DNA of 7,138 bases, taken from NCBI GenBank assembly GCA_029261375.1, contig JAJDBL010000101.1, positions 1-7,138 of the forward strand, in the 5' to 3' direction. The position numbers and the translations under genes are program-made. The DNA is from Nitrospirales bacterium. GTDB taxonomy: Bacteria; Nitrospirota; Nitrospiria; Nitrospirales; UBA2166. The notes under the pieces are model-generated. The model was given only the letters and a program-made list of their open reading frames with translations. It did no database searches and had not been told where the DNA came from. Below, piece after piece: positions 1 through 6,445 of the stretch (the first letter of the stretch is position 1; each line of letters starts with the position of its first letter).

Positions 1-330
1 CACGATTTTCCCCCGTGACGAACTGATGTCACCATCAGTGTGCACGATAACATAGCGTCCGCGTGACGCCTACTTTTTACAACAGACTGTAAGATTCTAT
101 GAGGAACGTTGTGACGACTGACCGCGAGATACCTCTGACCACGCCACGCGGTTCATAGCGAATGTCCCACATTTGATGGTTCGTCTACAACGAACGACTG
201 ACCACAGTTCACTTTTCCTGCTACGCGCAATGACTGCACAGGGTCGTGTGAATCGAAACAGTGCGTCCCCATGGCAAAATATTTCCACTGCCCAACCTCC
301 GCGAGCATCTCCTTTGGACATAGCCTCACA
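1..330. other. non-coding stretch at the left edge, no convincing gene
   Basis: No open frame here has a ribosome binding site and protein-like composition together. A plus-strand frame enters from the left and stops at 53-55; the 17 codons visible are too few to call a gene end. What can be seen is a small perfect hairpin at 22-39, an inverted repeat GTTCGT-ctaca-ACGAAC at 179-195, and the 10-base word ACGACTGACC at 114-123 and again at 194-203. The stretch lies downstream of the minus-strand membrane protein gene, so it may hold its 3' end signals, but no hairpin followed by a T-run was found. Confidence 0.5.
22..39. repeat. short perfect inverted repeat (hairpin)
   Basis: ACTGATG and CATCAGT pair perfectly across a four-base TCAC spacer. 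Neither strand has a T-run after the stem, so it is not a canonical intrinsic terminator. It could be a terminator-like 3' structure of a gene outside the window or a protein-binding dyad. Function is unknown. Confidence 0.35.
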
Positions 331-1014
331 TCAATCTGATTGTGTCTTGTCCAACTCCCGTTTCGCCTGTTGCTCACGCGCTTCATAGGCAATCTGTTGG
401 CTCTCCAAGACCAGCAGCCCGGCCACGAACGCGAATAACCCGAGACCGATGATTCCGGCGCCGAGGGTGGCACATGAAGCCCCCGCACAATGTGTCAAGG
501 TCAACAGCGCGCTTGAGAAGATAATAAGAACCAAGTTGAATACCGAGGAATGAAGAAGATGAATTCTTTCTGTGATCTCGTCCAAAAAAACCGAAAACAA
601 CCCTTCTTTTAGGGCGAACTCAACACGAATATCGCGACCCAACTCCGCATGTGCCTTTTCCCTAATAAATGCCGGGAAGATAAACCGTGGTCGGAACATA
701 TGGTAGACCACCGACGAGATCCGATTCACAAAGGTTCCAATCATTAGACACAGCGTAAGATAGATAATCCCAATCAGCACACTCCACGGGGTCACATAGG
801 GAGAGATTCGTATGAGGACACTCAACGTCGGCTGAATACCAAATACGCTGACGATGAGCAAGATCAGCGAGATCGAGGACTGTATGCCAATGGTGACGAG
901 AGTGATAAGGTGACTGGCACGCCCTCCAAGAGGGACGGCTGAAAGAAATACGCGCATGGTGATCAAGAGCGCGATGACGCCAACAACAGACAAAAACCAG
1001 TCAGTCGCTGTCAC
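331..1014 (-). CDS. multi-pass membrane protein of unknown function
   Basis: The 227-residue product has about five hydrophobic segments, near residues 6-27, 35-60, 75-98, 155-175 and 182-203, so it should sit in the inner membrane. Between the third and fourth segments is a basic and amphipathic loop (about 100-152) with many Arg, Lys and Glu residues, probably cytoplasmic. The last 24 residues form a charged helix rich in Glu, Gln, Arg and Lys. Two cysteines (176 and 181) flank the turn between the last two helices. The start is GTG at 1014, preceded six bases away by a run of five Gs that can act as a weak ribosome binding site; ATG at codon 20 is the next candidate but would cut the first helix. 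I recognise no family. The secreted-protein gene lies 106 bases upstream in the same direction, so co-transcription is possible. Confidence 0.75.
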   Translation of the reverse strand: MTATDWFLSVVGVIALLITMRVFLSAVPLGGRASHLITLVTIGIQSSISLILLIVSVFGIQPTLSVLIRISPYVTPWSVLIGIIYLTLCLMIGTFVNRISSVVYHMFRPRFIFPAFIREKAHAELGRDIRVEFALKEGLFSVFLDEITERIHLLHSSVFNLVLIIFSSALLTLTHCAGASCATLGAGIIGLGLFAFVAGLLVLESQQIAYEAREQQAKRELDKTQSD

Positions 1015-1120
1015 GTTTAGCCCCCACTAGTCTTGAATGTTTCTCGTGTCAGGAGCCAGCGAATGACAGGACCGTCGACGACACCGCTCCACGTCAGGCT
1101 AACTACGCAACCCACGCCCG

Positions 1121-1822
1121 TCACTTCTCAGTGCACGGGAAGAAGGTTTGCCCACGATGAATACCCTGTTCCACCTGTTCAGCATTTGGTTCTAGGCTGC
1201 GGACGGACGCCAGAATAATATCAACGCATTCTGCAGCACTTGCGCCAGCACACCTCCCATTTTCCTGAGACATCCACATGGCACTCATGACGAGATCATC
1301 TAACGACAGACCGAAGGTCATCGCACTCACATCGTGTAACCCGTCGTACCGGTTTCCCCAATCGTGGACGATGACCTCAGGCGAGGGAATCCCTCGTGTT
1401 TCGAATGGAGTCGCTGAAAACGATCTGAAATCGACACTTCCTTCCATGGTGCGCACTGCACGACCCACAGTCTGGCCCCCAATTTGAAGAAGTTCAAATT
1501 GGCTGGGACACACTTCATAGACCCGGGCTTCTGGAAGATCCCACACCGGGGAAGAATACTCTCTGACCGTTTGGGGTAGCGCTTGGGGAGATGCCGCGAT
1601 CGCAGTCCAAAACGGTTCAGGAGGAATTCCACCCTCATAGCGATACTCCACGACGATCTTAGTTTTTAGACGATCAGGAACCGAGGACGAGAATTTTTTG
1701 ACGATCTCGATCACTTGTACACTCCATTCCCCCTCTATCCCCGCCCATGACGGAATTGGGAGCAAGAATAAATAACAGAGCGCGATCACGAACGACACAT
1801 AGTATGGCATCTTGGTGTTCAT
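1121..1822 (-). CDS. secreted protein of unknown function with four cysteines
   Basis: The 233-residue product begins with a classical signal peptide: Lys4 near the N-terminus, a hydrophobic core at about 8-22, then a cleavage site after the SWA at 25-27, giving a mature protein starting at Gly28. The mature part contains four cysteines (105, 191, 199, 230), an even number compatible with two disulphides in the periplasm. The motif GEWSVQV just after cleavage looks like an opening beta strand. The C-terminal third (about 165-210) looks helical and is methionine-rich. The ATG start is well supported: AGGGAGG (1828-1834 on the complementary strand) lies five bases upstream, the strongest ribosome binding site in the window. 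I do not recognise a family or a catalytic motif. It precedes the membrane protein gene at 331-1014 in the same orientation. Confidence 0.8.
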   Translation of the reverse strand: MNTKMPYYVSFVIALCYLFLLPIPSWAGIEGEWSVQVIEIVKKFSSSVPDRLKTKIVVEYRYEGGIPPEPFWTAIAASPQALPQTVREYSSPVWDLPEARVYEVCPSQFELLQIGGQTVGRAVRTMEGSVDFRSFSATPFETRGIPSPEVIVHDWGNRYDGLHDVSAMTFGLSLDDLVMSAMWMSQENGRCAGASAAECVDIILASVRSLEPNAEQVEQGIHRGQTFFPCTEK

Positions 1823-2294
1823 GTTAACCTCCCTTTACTCCACGGCTGAAAGAAATCTAACATCTCGCGAGTAGATACACACCTGACAACAGGTTGTCCA
1901 GCAAAAACGGACAAGAGAACGAATATTCTCTACTACAGGCGACAGAAATTCCCAATACGATAACTTTCGTTCTACACACACCGCCCCGATACCCACTAGG
2001 TATATCTTCGATTGCGAGACACCATGTAGAGAGCACAGATGCGCACGGTGATGGACACCGGGACACCTGTCTAACAAAAGACCCTAGCGCGTGGAAGCTT
2101 CTGATAGTGCACAAACGCACGGACATTTCATACGCTGAATCAGTTGAAGGCTTCCTGATTGAAGCTCACGTGCTTTACATCGTTGCAGTCTCGTTTGTAC
2201 ATGGTGTTCCTGGAAAGGAATCCGAATTTGTGCTATTACGACTCTAAAATTGTCAGCGGTAAGTTCGCAATTCTATTCATAAGGGAGAAATGAT
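1823..2294. other. divergent intergenic region, no convincing gene
   Basis: This gap separates the divergently transcribed secreted protein and lipoprotein genes, so it should contain both promoters. An open frame at 1894-2247 begins with TTG, has no Shine-Dalgarno sequence and is not protein-like enough to call. Visible structure includes a dyad at 1885-1898 and an inverted repeat AGAGAA-cgaata-TTCTCT at 1914-1931. I could not identify a convincing pair of promoter hexamers for either gene. Confidence 0.5.
1885..1898. promoter_or_regulatory. candidate operator dyad upstream of the secreted protein gene
   Basis: GACAAC-AG-GTTGTC is a perfect 6-base dyad with a two-base centre, a shape typical of a dimeric repressor or activator site. 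It lies 63-76 bases upstream of the start of the minus-strand secreted protein. On the minus strand a TGGACA overlapping it, followed 17 bases on by TATCTA, could be a weak promoter, but the -10 match is poor. The call rests on symmetry and position only. Confidence 0.25.
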
Positions 2295-2780
2295 ATGAGA
2301 GTTTCAGCTCCAACTAGCGTCAAGATTTTCCCGTTTCTTGCAGCAGTGTCGATCATGATCTTCATGGGCGCGATCGGCTGCACGTCCATGCCTCCCGTTT
2401 CAGTCGTGAAGTCCGTCGAGATCACGCAGTTATCATCCAAGGCCTCAACCGGTGCTTCGCCGACGACCGGGCACTACCGCGTCACGCTCAACAACCCCGC
2501 GACGGAAGGACAGGAAGTCACGGTAAAGATCTTCGAAGACGACGAAATCTTGGATGACCAAGTCGTCGAGCTGACCAGTCGCTTTGAAACAGGATCGTTA
2601 GAAACAACAGGTACGTTTGAGCTAGCATGCGCTTCAAGTGGTGACCTGATAGGTGGCCCCTTGACCGAGCGCAACTGCGAATACGAAGTCTACGCCAGTG
2701 CCGTTGATCACCTAGGCAATACTGTTGAGGAGCCATTCGCCAATCGCGTGACATGCGTTGCGTCGGATGCTTCTCCGTAG
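2295..2780 (+). CDS. small lipoprotein of unknown function
   Basis: The 161-residue product has an N-terminal hydrophobic stretch (about 11-28) ending in AIGC, so Cys29 is the likely lipidated residue of a signal peptidase II site; Ala at -3 instead of Leu makes it slightly atypical. The lack of Asp after the cysteine (Thr30) suggests outer-membrane sorting if the usual Lol rule applies. The mature part alternates polar and hydrophobic residues (HYRVTLNNP, EVTVKIFEDDEIL, TGTFELAC, CEYEVYASAVD), which reads like an immunoglobulin-type or other beta-sandwich fold. Three more cysteines occur at 112, 128 and 154. The start is well supported: AAGGGAG at 2281-2287 sits seven bases before ATG. I recognise no named family. 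It is transcribed toward mtfA. Confidence 0.82.
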   Translation: MRVSAPTSVKIFPFLAAVSIMIFMGAIGCTSMPPVSVVKSVEITQLSSKASTGASPTTGHYRVTLNNPATEGQEVTVKIFEDDEILDDQVVELTSRFETGSLETTGTFELACASSGDLIGGPLTERNCEYEVYASAVDHLGNTVEEPFANRVTCVASDASP

Positions 2781-2805
2781 AATGCCCGGAACCCATGTGT
2801 GCGCC

Positions 2806-2839
2806 CGATCAGCATCACTCACCGTGTGGTTGCTGATCG
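2806..2839. repeat. inverted repeat after the lipoprotein gene
   Basis: CGATCAGCA (2806-2814) and TGCTGATCG (2831-2839) are perfect complements across a 16-base spacer. The hairpin begins 25 bases after the lipoprotein stop codon, between convergent genes, which fits a bidirectional transcription end structure. No T-run follows on either strand, so a factor-independent terminator is not established. Confidence 0.4.
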
Positions 2840-2845
2840 AGGCAT

Positions 2846-2882
2846 CCGCCTGCTCGGGCTCAGCTAGCGATAGAACAGGCGG
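2846..2882. repeat. second inverted repeat in the convergent gap
   Basis: CCGCCTG (2846-2852) and CAGGCGG (2876-2882) are perfect complements across a 23-base spacer, with a T-G wobble available just outside. It lies 13 bases beyond the mtfA stop codon as read on the minus strand. A G+C-rich stem here could end mtfA transcription, but again there is no T-run. Confidence 0.3.
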
Positions 2883-2894
2883 GCTCCTTAACGA

Positions 2895-3707
2895 TCAGCT
2901 GATTGTCCGACGGTCCACGCCAGAGCGCCATCTGGAAGGATCCTGTCGATAAAACGCCATAAGCGTCTGATAGAGGGAAGGATGTCGCAACTTCATCTCG
3001 ATTGGATTCTCAAAAAACGTTTCCGTGACGACGGCAAAAAATTCTGCGGGATCTTCGGTCCCATACTGGTCTAAGACCGTCCTACGACCACGCCGGTTCG
3101 CACGACGAAGATGCCGATACTCTGCGCTCAGCACCTCTGCCCACCTACTGTAGTCGTCCGAGTTCCCCAAAATCGGCGTGCCGTCCGCTGCTCCACCTTC
3201 CATATCTAACAGATGGGCAAACTCGTGTATCGCCACGTTTGTCCCATCATGATCGTCGGACGACGCGCGACACACTTCATCCCACGCGAGCACGATGGCT
3301 CCCGTAGGCCACGCCTCACCACAGAGCAGATCTGAGCCTTCATGGACAACCCCTCCTATCTCATCGGACTGCTGGTTTACCGGCACAAGAAACGCAGACG
3401 GATAGACGAGGACAGAATACAACAGAGGATAAAAATCGACGTCGCGGTGTAGGAGAAGGAGACACCCGTGCCCTGCGATCGTCACCCGCAGCTCATCGCT
3501 CATTTCAAGCCCACCGCACCCTTCAAACTGTTTCTCGCGCACAAACACCTGTATGCGCCACATCAGCTCGACCTGATCCACCTCATTCAAGCGATGAAAG
3601 AGCGGAACTCGTGCCTTCAGAATGCACAACCATTCATCAGGGAATCTCGCCGATCGCAGCCGCTCACGTTTGCGGTTTTTCAGAAATCCTGTAAGAAATC
3701 CACCCAT
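2895..3707 (-). CDS. mtfA: MtfA-family zinc metallopeptidase
   Basis: The 270-residue protein carries the gluzincin zinc motif HEFAH at 161-165: His161 and His165 are zinc ligands and Glu162 is the catalytic base. The segment DPAEFFAVVTETFFENP (219-235) is the family hallmark, and Glu222 probably supplies the third zinc ligand. Upstream, YPLLYSVLVYPSAFLVP (93-109) and GAIVLAWDEV (136-145) also match MtfA proteins. Length agrees with Escherichia coli MtfA (about 265 residues). In E. coli MtfA is a cytosolic aminopeptidase-like enzyme that binds the glucose repressor Mlc; no Mlc or sugar phosphotransferase gene is visible here, so the partner in this organism is unknown. ATG at 3707 is the only start before an in-frame stop upstream, but it has no clear Shine-Dalgarno sequence. 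The gene is convergent with the lipoprotein gene. Confidence 0.93.
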   Translation of the reverse strand: MGGFLTGFLKNRKRERLRSARFPDEWLCILKARVPLFHRLNEVDQVELMWRIQVFVREKQFEGCGGLEMSDELRVTIAGHGCLLLLHRDVDFYPLLYSVLVYPSAFLVPVNQQSDEIGGVVHEGSDLLCGEAWPTGAIVLAWDEVCRASSDDHDGTNVAIHEFAHLLDMEGGAADGTPILGNSDDYSRWAEVLSAEYRHLRRANRRGRRTVLDQYGTEDPAEFFAVVTETFFENPIEMKLRHPSLYQTLMAFYRQDPSRWRSGVDRRTIS

Positions 3708-4336
3708 CGAAACACTATTCTGGTATCGCGTACGGCACGTGAATAACGGTCAATAGCCTCAGACGTCGGAGCAACAAATAGCCATGATCGCATGTGGCTA
3801 CCCCACATCAGGTGTCATCATAGGTTTCCGGCGTGGGAACGGGTTCCTTGCCAAGATTATTCTACAGGTTCTCCTATCCATGACTGAAGGTCAGACACTT
3901 TCTCGCCCACTAACCACTACCGCGCTCACGGCACAGTCACTAGACGACGTGACTCGAAACACGAAGAATCGATTACGTTGCCAGCAAGGGGGCTTAAGAC
4001 AACCCTGATTCACGGGACCAGCAGCTAGGCTATACCACGGACTCTCCCCTATTTGACGAATCAGAACCGAACGATATTGCGGGGAGACGACGACGCACGA
4101 TCGAACCCGTGCGCTATCTCGCCTTTCTTCGGTCGATGCATTCTTTAATATGCTGCTCGGCGGAAAGCTACGGCTCAACACGAGTGTATGCCACAAGCAA
4201 CGTTGTTGTTCGACGGTGACGTTCATGATCTGACGACATGGTAGGGCACATCCCCATTGAGAGAGGAAAAACGCCGACTCCAGCAGGGCAGGCCTACGAT
4301 AGAGTCACCACGACTGTCAGCAGTTCTGTGACATAG

Positions 4337-4366
4337 TTCATAGTCTGAAGTAGTGGTTTCTACTAT
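4337..4366 (+). promoter_or_regulatory. possible sigma-70-type promoter for the response regulator gene
   Basis: TTCATA (4337-4342) and TACTAT (4361-4366) are separated by 18 bases; each matches four of six consensus positions. A start near 4373 would give a leader of about 50 bases that includes the hairpin over the ribosome binding site. A small inverted repeat AGTAG-tggttt-CTACT (4349-4364) overlaps the -10 element. Matches this weak arise by chance, so confidence is low. Confidence 0.25.
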
Positions 4367-4400
4367 CCTTGGCCTATGACGCAATTACTAGATTCATCGC

Positions 4401-4424
4401 GACACCTCGTTCGACGAGGTTGTC
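4401..4424 (+). promoter_or_regulatory. leader hairpin covering the Shine-Dalgarno sequence
   Basis: ACCTCGT (4404-4410) and ACGAGGT (4414-4420) are perfect complements around a TCG loop. The flanking GAC (4401-4403) and GTC (4422-4424) can add three more pairs with one bulged T, bringing the stem to the base before the ATG at 4425. The only Shine-Dalgarno match, GAGG at 4416-4419, lies in the 3' arm. In RNA this would hide the ribosome binding site, as thermosensors and protein-controlled leaders do. As DNA, the same symmetry could be an operator. The fold is seen; the control role is inferred. Confidence 0.45.
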
Positions 4425-4853
4425 ATGGTTGACGTCAATCGGAAAGGCTCGTCCTCAACGAATGACTTCTCTCCTCGTATCTTAATCGTCGACGATGACC
4501 AGGGTGTTGCGAGCGTGCTTTCAATGACTCTTCCTACACTTGGATATCGTGTAGCTGGCGTCGTCTCAACTGGCGAAGCCGCTATCGAGCACATGAGAGA
4601 AGAGCGCCCAGACCTGGCGATGATGGATATTCGTTTAGAAGGTCGGATGGATGGAATCAAAGCGGGCACAGTCGCCCGAGATGAGTTCGGGGTTCCGGTC
4701 GTCTATATGACCGCGTACACCGGAACGCTTGCATTTCAATGTGCCTTAGGGACAGACCCGCGGACGCAGCTGACCAAGCCGTTTACCAAACAAGATATCA
4801 AGGCAGCCATTGAACTTGCGCTTTTACAAGCACAACAAGAACGCACTTCCTAA
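4425..4853 (+). CDS. single-domain response regulator (CheY-like receiver)
   Basis: The 142-residue protein is a receiver domain preceded by about 17 polar residues and followed by a short charged tail, with no DNA-binding or enzymatic output domain. The expected receiver residues are present: the acidic pocket at Asp23-Asp25 (RILIVDDD), the phosphoacceptor Asp68 (LAMMDIRLEG), Thr96 in VVYMTAY, and Lys118 before Pro119 (LTKPF). It should receive phosphate from a histidine kinase and act by protein contact or pass the phosphate on. The sequence RLEGRMDGIKAG resembles receivers that partner PAS-containing sensor kinases, but no kinase lies in the window, so its partner is encoded elsewhere. ATG at 4425 has GAGG five bases upstream, inside a hairpin. 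The next gene is convergent, so the unit is probably monocistronic. Confidence 0.92.
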   Translation: MVDVNRKGSSSTNDFSPRILIVDDDQGVASVLSMTLPTLGYRVAGVVSTGEAAIEHMREERPDLAMMDIRLEGRMDGIKAGTVARDEFGVPVVYMTAYTGTLAFQCALGTDPRTQLTKPFTKQDIKAAIELALLQAQQERTS

Positions 4854-4894
4854 GTTTCCCCGTACACAAACATCACCCGCCGCATCACGTTCCA

Positions 4895-4926
4895 TTCCCG
4901 GGCATAGGTTTGCCCGTGCGAGGGAA
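4895..4926. terminator. possible hairpin between the convergent regulator genes
   Basis: CGGGCA (4899-4904) and TGCCCG (4911-4916) pair perfectly around a six-base loop, and TTCC (4895-4898) can pair with GGAA (4923-4926) across a bulge. It starts 42 bases after the response regulator stop codon. No T-run follows, so this is at best a weak or factor-assisted terminator. Confidence 0.3.
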
Positions 4927-5066
4927 GAAAGCACTGAGAATGGCTCGCGCGAACAGGCAACCGATTCGATCACTCAACAGGTGCTGAAAACCGATTGCTC
5001 CCGAGACAAGCACCCCCTCGAATGCACGTCGATATAGATGAGGCGGGTTAGAGCTCTTCCGATCAA

Positions 5067-6044
5067 TCAGGAGTAACGGGCTTCGCTTGATATGCCTCGG
5101 CTGAATGCTTCGACCTGTTCCATTCGTTGGCCCCAGAGAGCATTCCACCTTGTCAGCACGCTCGGGATGCGTTCCTGCAAACCTAGGAGCGTAGCGTGTG
5201 CGATTTTAACCACAACCGCATGATCCAAGATGCTGGCGACAGGACCATCTGGCTTTCCGATACTGCAGACGATACCTAACACAGCTTCTTCTCCCGCCGT
5301 ACCCTTCCGCTCAATGACGAAACGAACATCCTGTGTCGGACATATCTCAACACGTCCAGAAATCAGCACATAGGCTGCATGCTCCAAGTCGAGATAACCA
5401 CCCGCCACATACCGCTGGCATTCTGCCGGCACGATAGATTCCAGATCTCGCTGTCCCGCACCGATGTCAGGGAACAGCCTGGGGGAACTGACAATGCTCT
5501 GGACAAGTTGCTCACAAACCAGCCGATCAACGAGCCTACCGGCGTCAGCCACACTTTCTAACGTCGTTCGCAATACGTTGGTGGGAATTTCCAAGACAAG
5601 CCCATCGGTCAATGCACGCCACGTCTCTGTACCACGTCGATGCGGGATCCAGAGCGAAACGACACCCAGAAGGTCTCCAGTCGAGAGGGTACCTAATCTT
5701 GGTCCATCCGGCACTTCGGCGGCAATCGTTCCGGAAACAATGGCCACGGTCTGAGTATCTGGCCCTTCACCGCCCGTTAGCACCTCCCCGTCATGCAACT
5801 GACGTGGGCTCATCGCCTCGAGAAGCTGCATGACACCCTGCGCAGACAAACGACGCAACACACGATTCATCAACGATCGTGACGACGGAGACATGCCGGA
5901 GGAAACCTTCGTGCAGATGTCCCAGGCGGACGTACGCTCACCACGGTCAAGCAGAAACCTCGCACAGGCCAGCGCCGCCACAAGATCCCCAGACCGGAAC
6001 GCGTCCTGTGTCAAGAGATGATATTCGTCAATCGTATGATTCAT
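5067..6044 (-). CDS. protein with two degenerate cyclic-nucleotide-binding-like domains
   Basis: Counting from the ATG at 6044 the product has 325 residues. The first 60 or so are helical (FRSGDLVAALACARFLLDRGE resembles one helical-repeat unit). A first CNMP-binding-like beta barrel spans about 72-162, with VAIVSGTIAAEV and LSTGDLLGVVSL as its typical strands. A second spans about 201-292, with AAYVLISGRVEI and GEEAVLG. Canonical domains have a Gly-Glu pair and a later Arg in the phosphate-binding cassette; the first domain has Gly-Val where Gly-Glu is expected, and the second keeps Gly-Glu but shows PVAS where PRTA or PRAA is expected. Classical cAMP or cGMP binding is therefore doubtful. 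No helix-turn-helix or enzyme domain follows, so it is not a Crp-type transcription factor. TTG at 6053, in frame, is an alternative start; GGAG lies three bases before the ATG. Confidence 0.82.
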   Translation of the reverse strand: MNHTIDEYHLLTQDAFRSGDLVAALACARFLLDRGERTSAWDICTKVSSGMSPSSRSLMNRVLRRLSAQGVMQLLEAMSPRQLHDGEVLTGGEGPDTQTVAIVSGTIAAEVPDGPRLGTLSTGDLLGVVSLWIPHRRGTETWRALTDGLVLEIPTNVLRTTLESVADAGRLVDRLVCEQLVQSIVSSPRLFPDIGAGQRDLESIVPAECQRYVAGGYLDLEHAAYVLISGRVEICPTQDVRFVIERKGTAGEEAVLGIVCSIGKPDGPVASILDHAVVVKIAHATLLGLQERIPSVLTRWNALWGQRMEQVEAFSRGISSEARYS

Positions 6045-6445
6045 AGGCTCCAATATCGTCCCAATGCAAGGGCATGGGCAGCCTGAACACCCGTTCGTGA
6101 TCCAGACTTCCTAGGTCGATTGTCGTCAAACCCCAGGCGCGATGCGACAATACACAGTACATCACATTGAAGCGGTGACGGTGATCACGTGCGTCGTGAG
6201 ACCGAGCTCACTCTCCGTCGTACCCCTGGACTTCAGCTCAATGCCAAAACCCACCCTCCTCAATCACCCCACACCCACAGAATGGGAAACTCAGATGATA
6301 AGCACGCTGCCCACTCCACCATTCAACGGCTACCGGGAAAGAACGCGAGCACGAAGAAGCATCGATAGCGGAAAATACCCACCCGTCCCAACGTTCTCAC
6401 GAACACGGCCTCAGGCTGGTACAATGGGCGCGGAAAGGAAGTCCG
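6045..6445. other. divergent intergenic region, no convincing gene
   Basis: About 400 bases lie between the divergent sensory-domain gene and the small membrane protein. A plus-strand frame at 6142-6498 has no ribosome binding site, is rich in Arg, Pro and Thr, and overlaps the well-supported gene at 6446, so it is not called. The clearest element is an extended -10 promoter at the right end. An 8-base palindrome GTGATCAC at 6181-6188 is also present. No convincing promoter for the minus-strand gene was found. Confidence 0.5.
6417..6425 (+). promoter_or_regulatory. extended -10 promoter for the small membrane protein
   Basis: TGGTACAAT fits the extended -10 form TGnTAnaaT, with five of six positions of the hexamer matching consensus. 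Transcription would begin near 6432, leaving a short leader that contains the ribosome binding site. No good -35 hexamer stands 16-18 bases upstream, which is usual for extended -10 promoters. Confidence 0.4.

Larger units (their letters stand above)
3708..4424. other. long divergent intergenic region, no convincing gene
   Basis: About 720 bases separate mtfA and the response regulator, which are transcribed away from each other. Open frames at 3784-4008 (plus) and 3891-4226 (minus) overlap each other, lack ribosome binding sites and have unprotein-like composition. The right end holds a possible promoter and the leader hairpin of the response regulator. I see no tRNA, no long repeat and no recognisable gene remnant. 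The size exceeds what two promoters need, so an untranslated RNA or a decayed gene remains possible. Confidence 0.5.

Noticed and set aside
97..321. Minus-strand open frame of 74 codons just after the membrane protein gene
   Set aside because: ATG follows the upstream stop by nine bases, but the nearest GAGG is only two bases from the start and the product is rich in Arg, Ser and Cys with no recognisable pattern.
1894..2247. Plus-strand open frame of 117 codons in the divergent gap
   Set aside because: TTG start without a ribosome binding site, no domain or signal pattern, and it would occupy the region needed for two promoters.
2250..2279. TTGTCA and TATTCA, 18 bases apart, as a promoter for the lipoprotein gene
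   Set aside because: The -10 matches only three positions and transcription would begin within the ribosome binding site.
2758..2952. Plus-strand open frame of 64 codons
   Set aside because: Overlaps the ends of both the lipoprotein gene and mtfA and covers the inverted repeats; composition is not protein-like.
3891..4226. Minus-strand open frame of 111 codons upstream of mtfA
   Set aside because: No Shine-Dalgarno sequence, no family likeness, and an equally unsupported frame runs on the opposite strand.
4369..4385. Possible sigma-54 promoter before the response regulator
   Set aside because: GG and GC are eight bases apart, not the ten required by the -24/-12 consensus.
4485..4496. Perfect 12-base palindrome ATCGTCGACGAT
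   Set aside because: It encodes the Ile-Val-Asp-Asp pocket of the receiver domain, so the symmetry follows from the required codons and is probably accidental.
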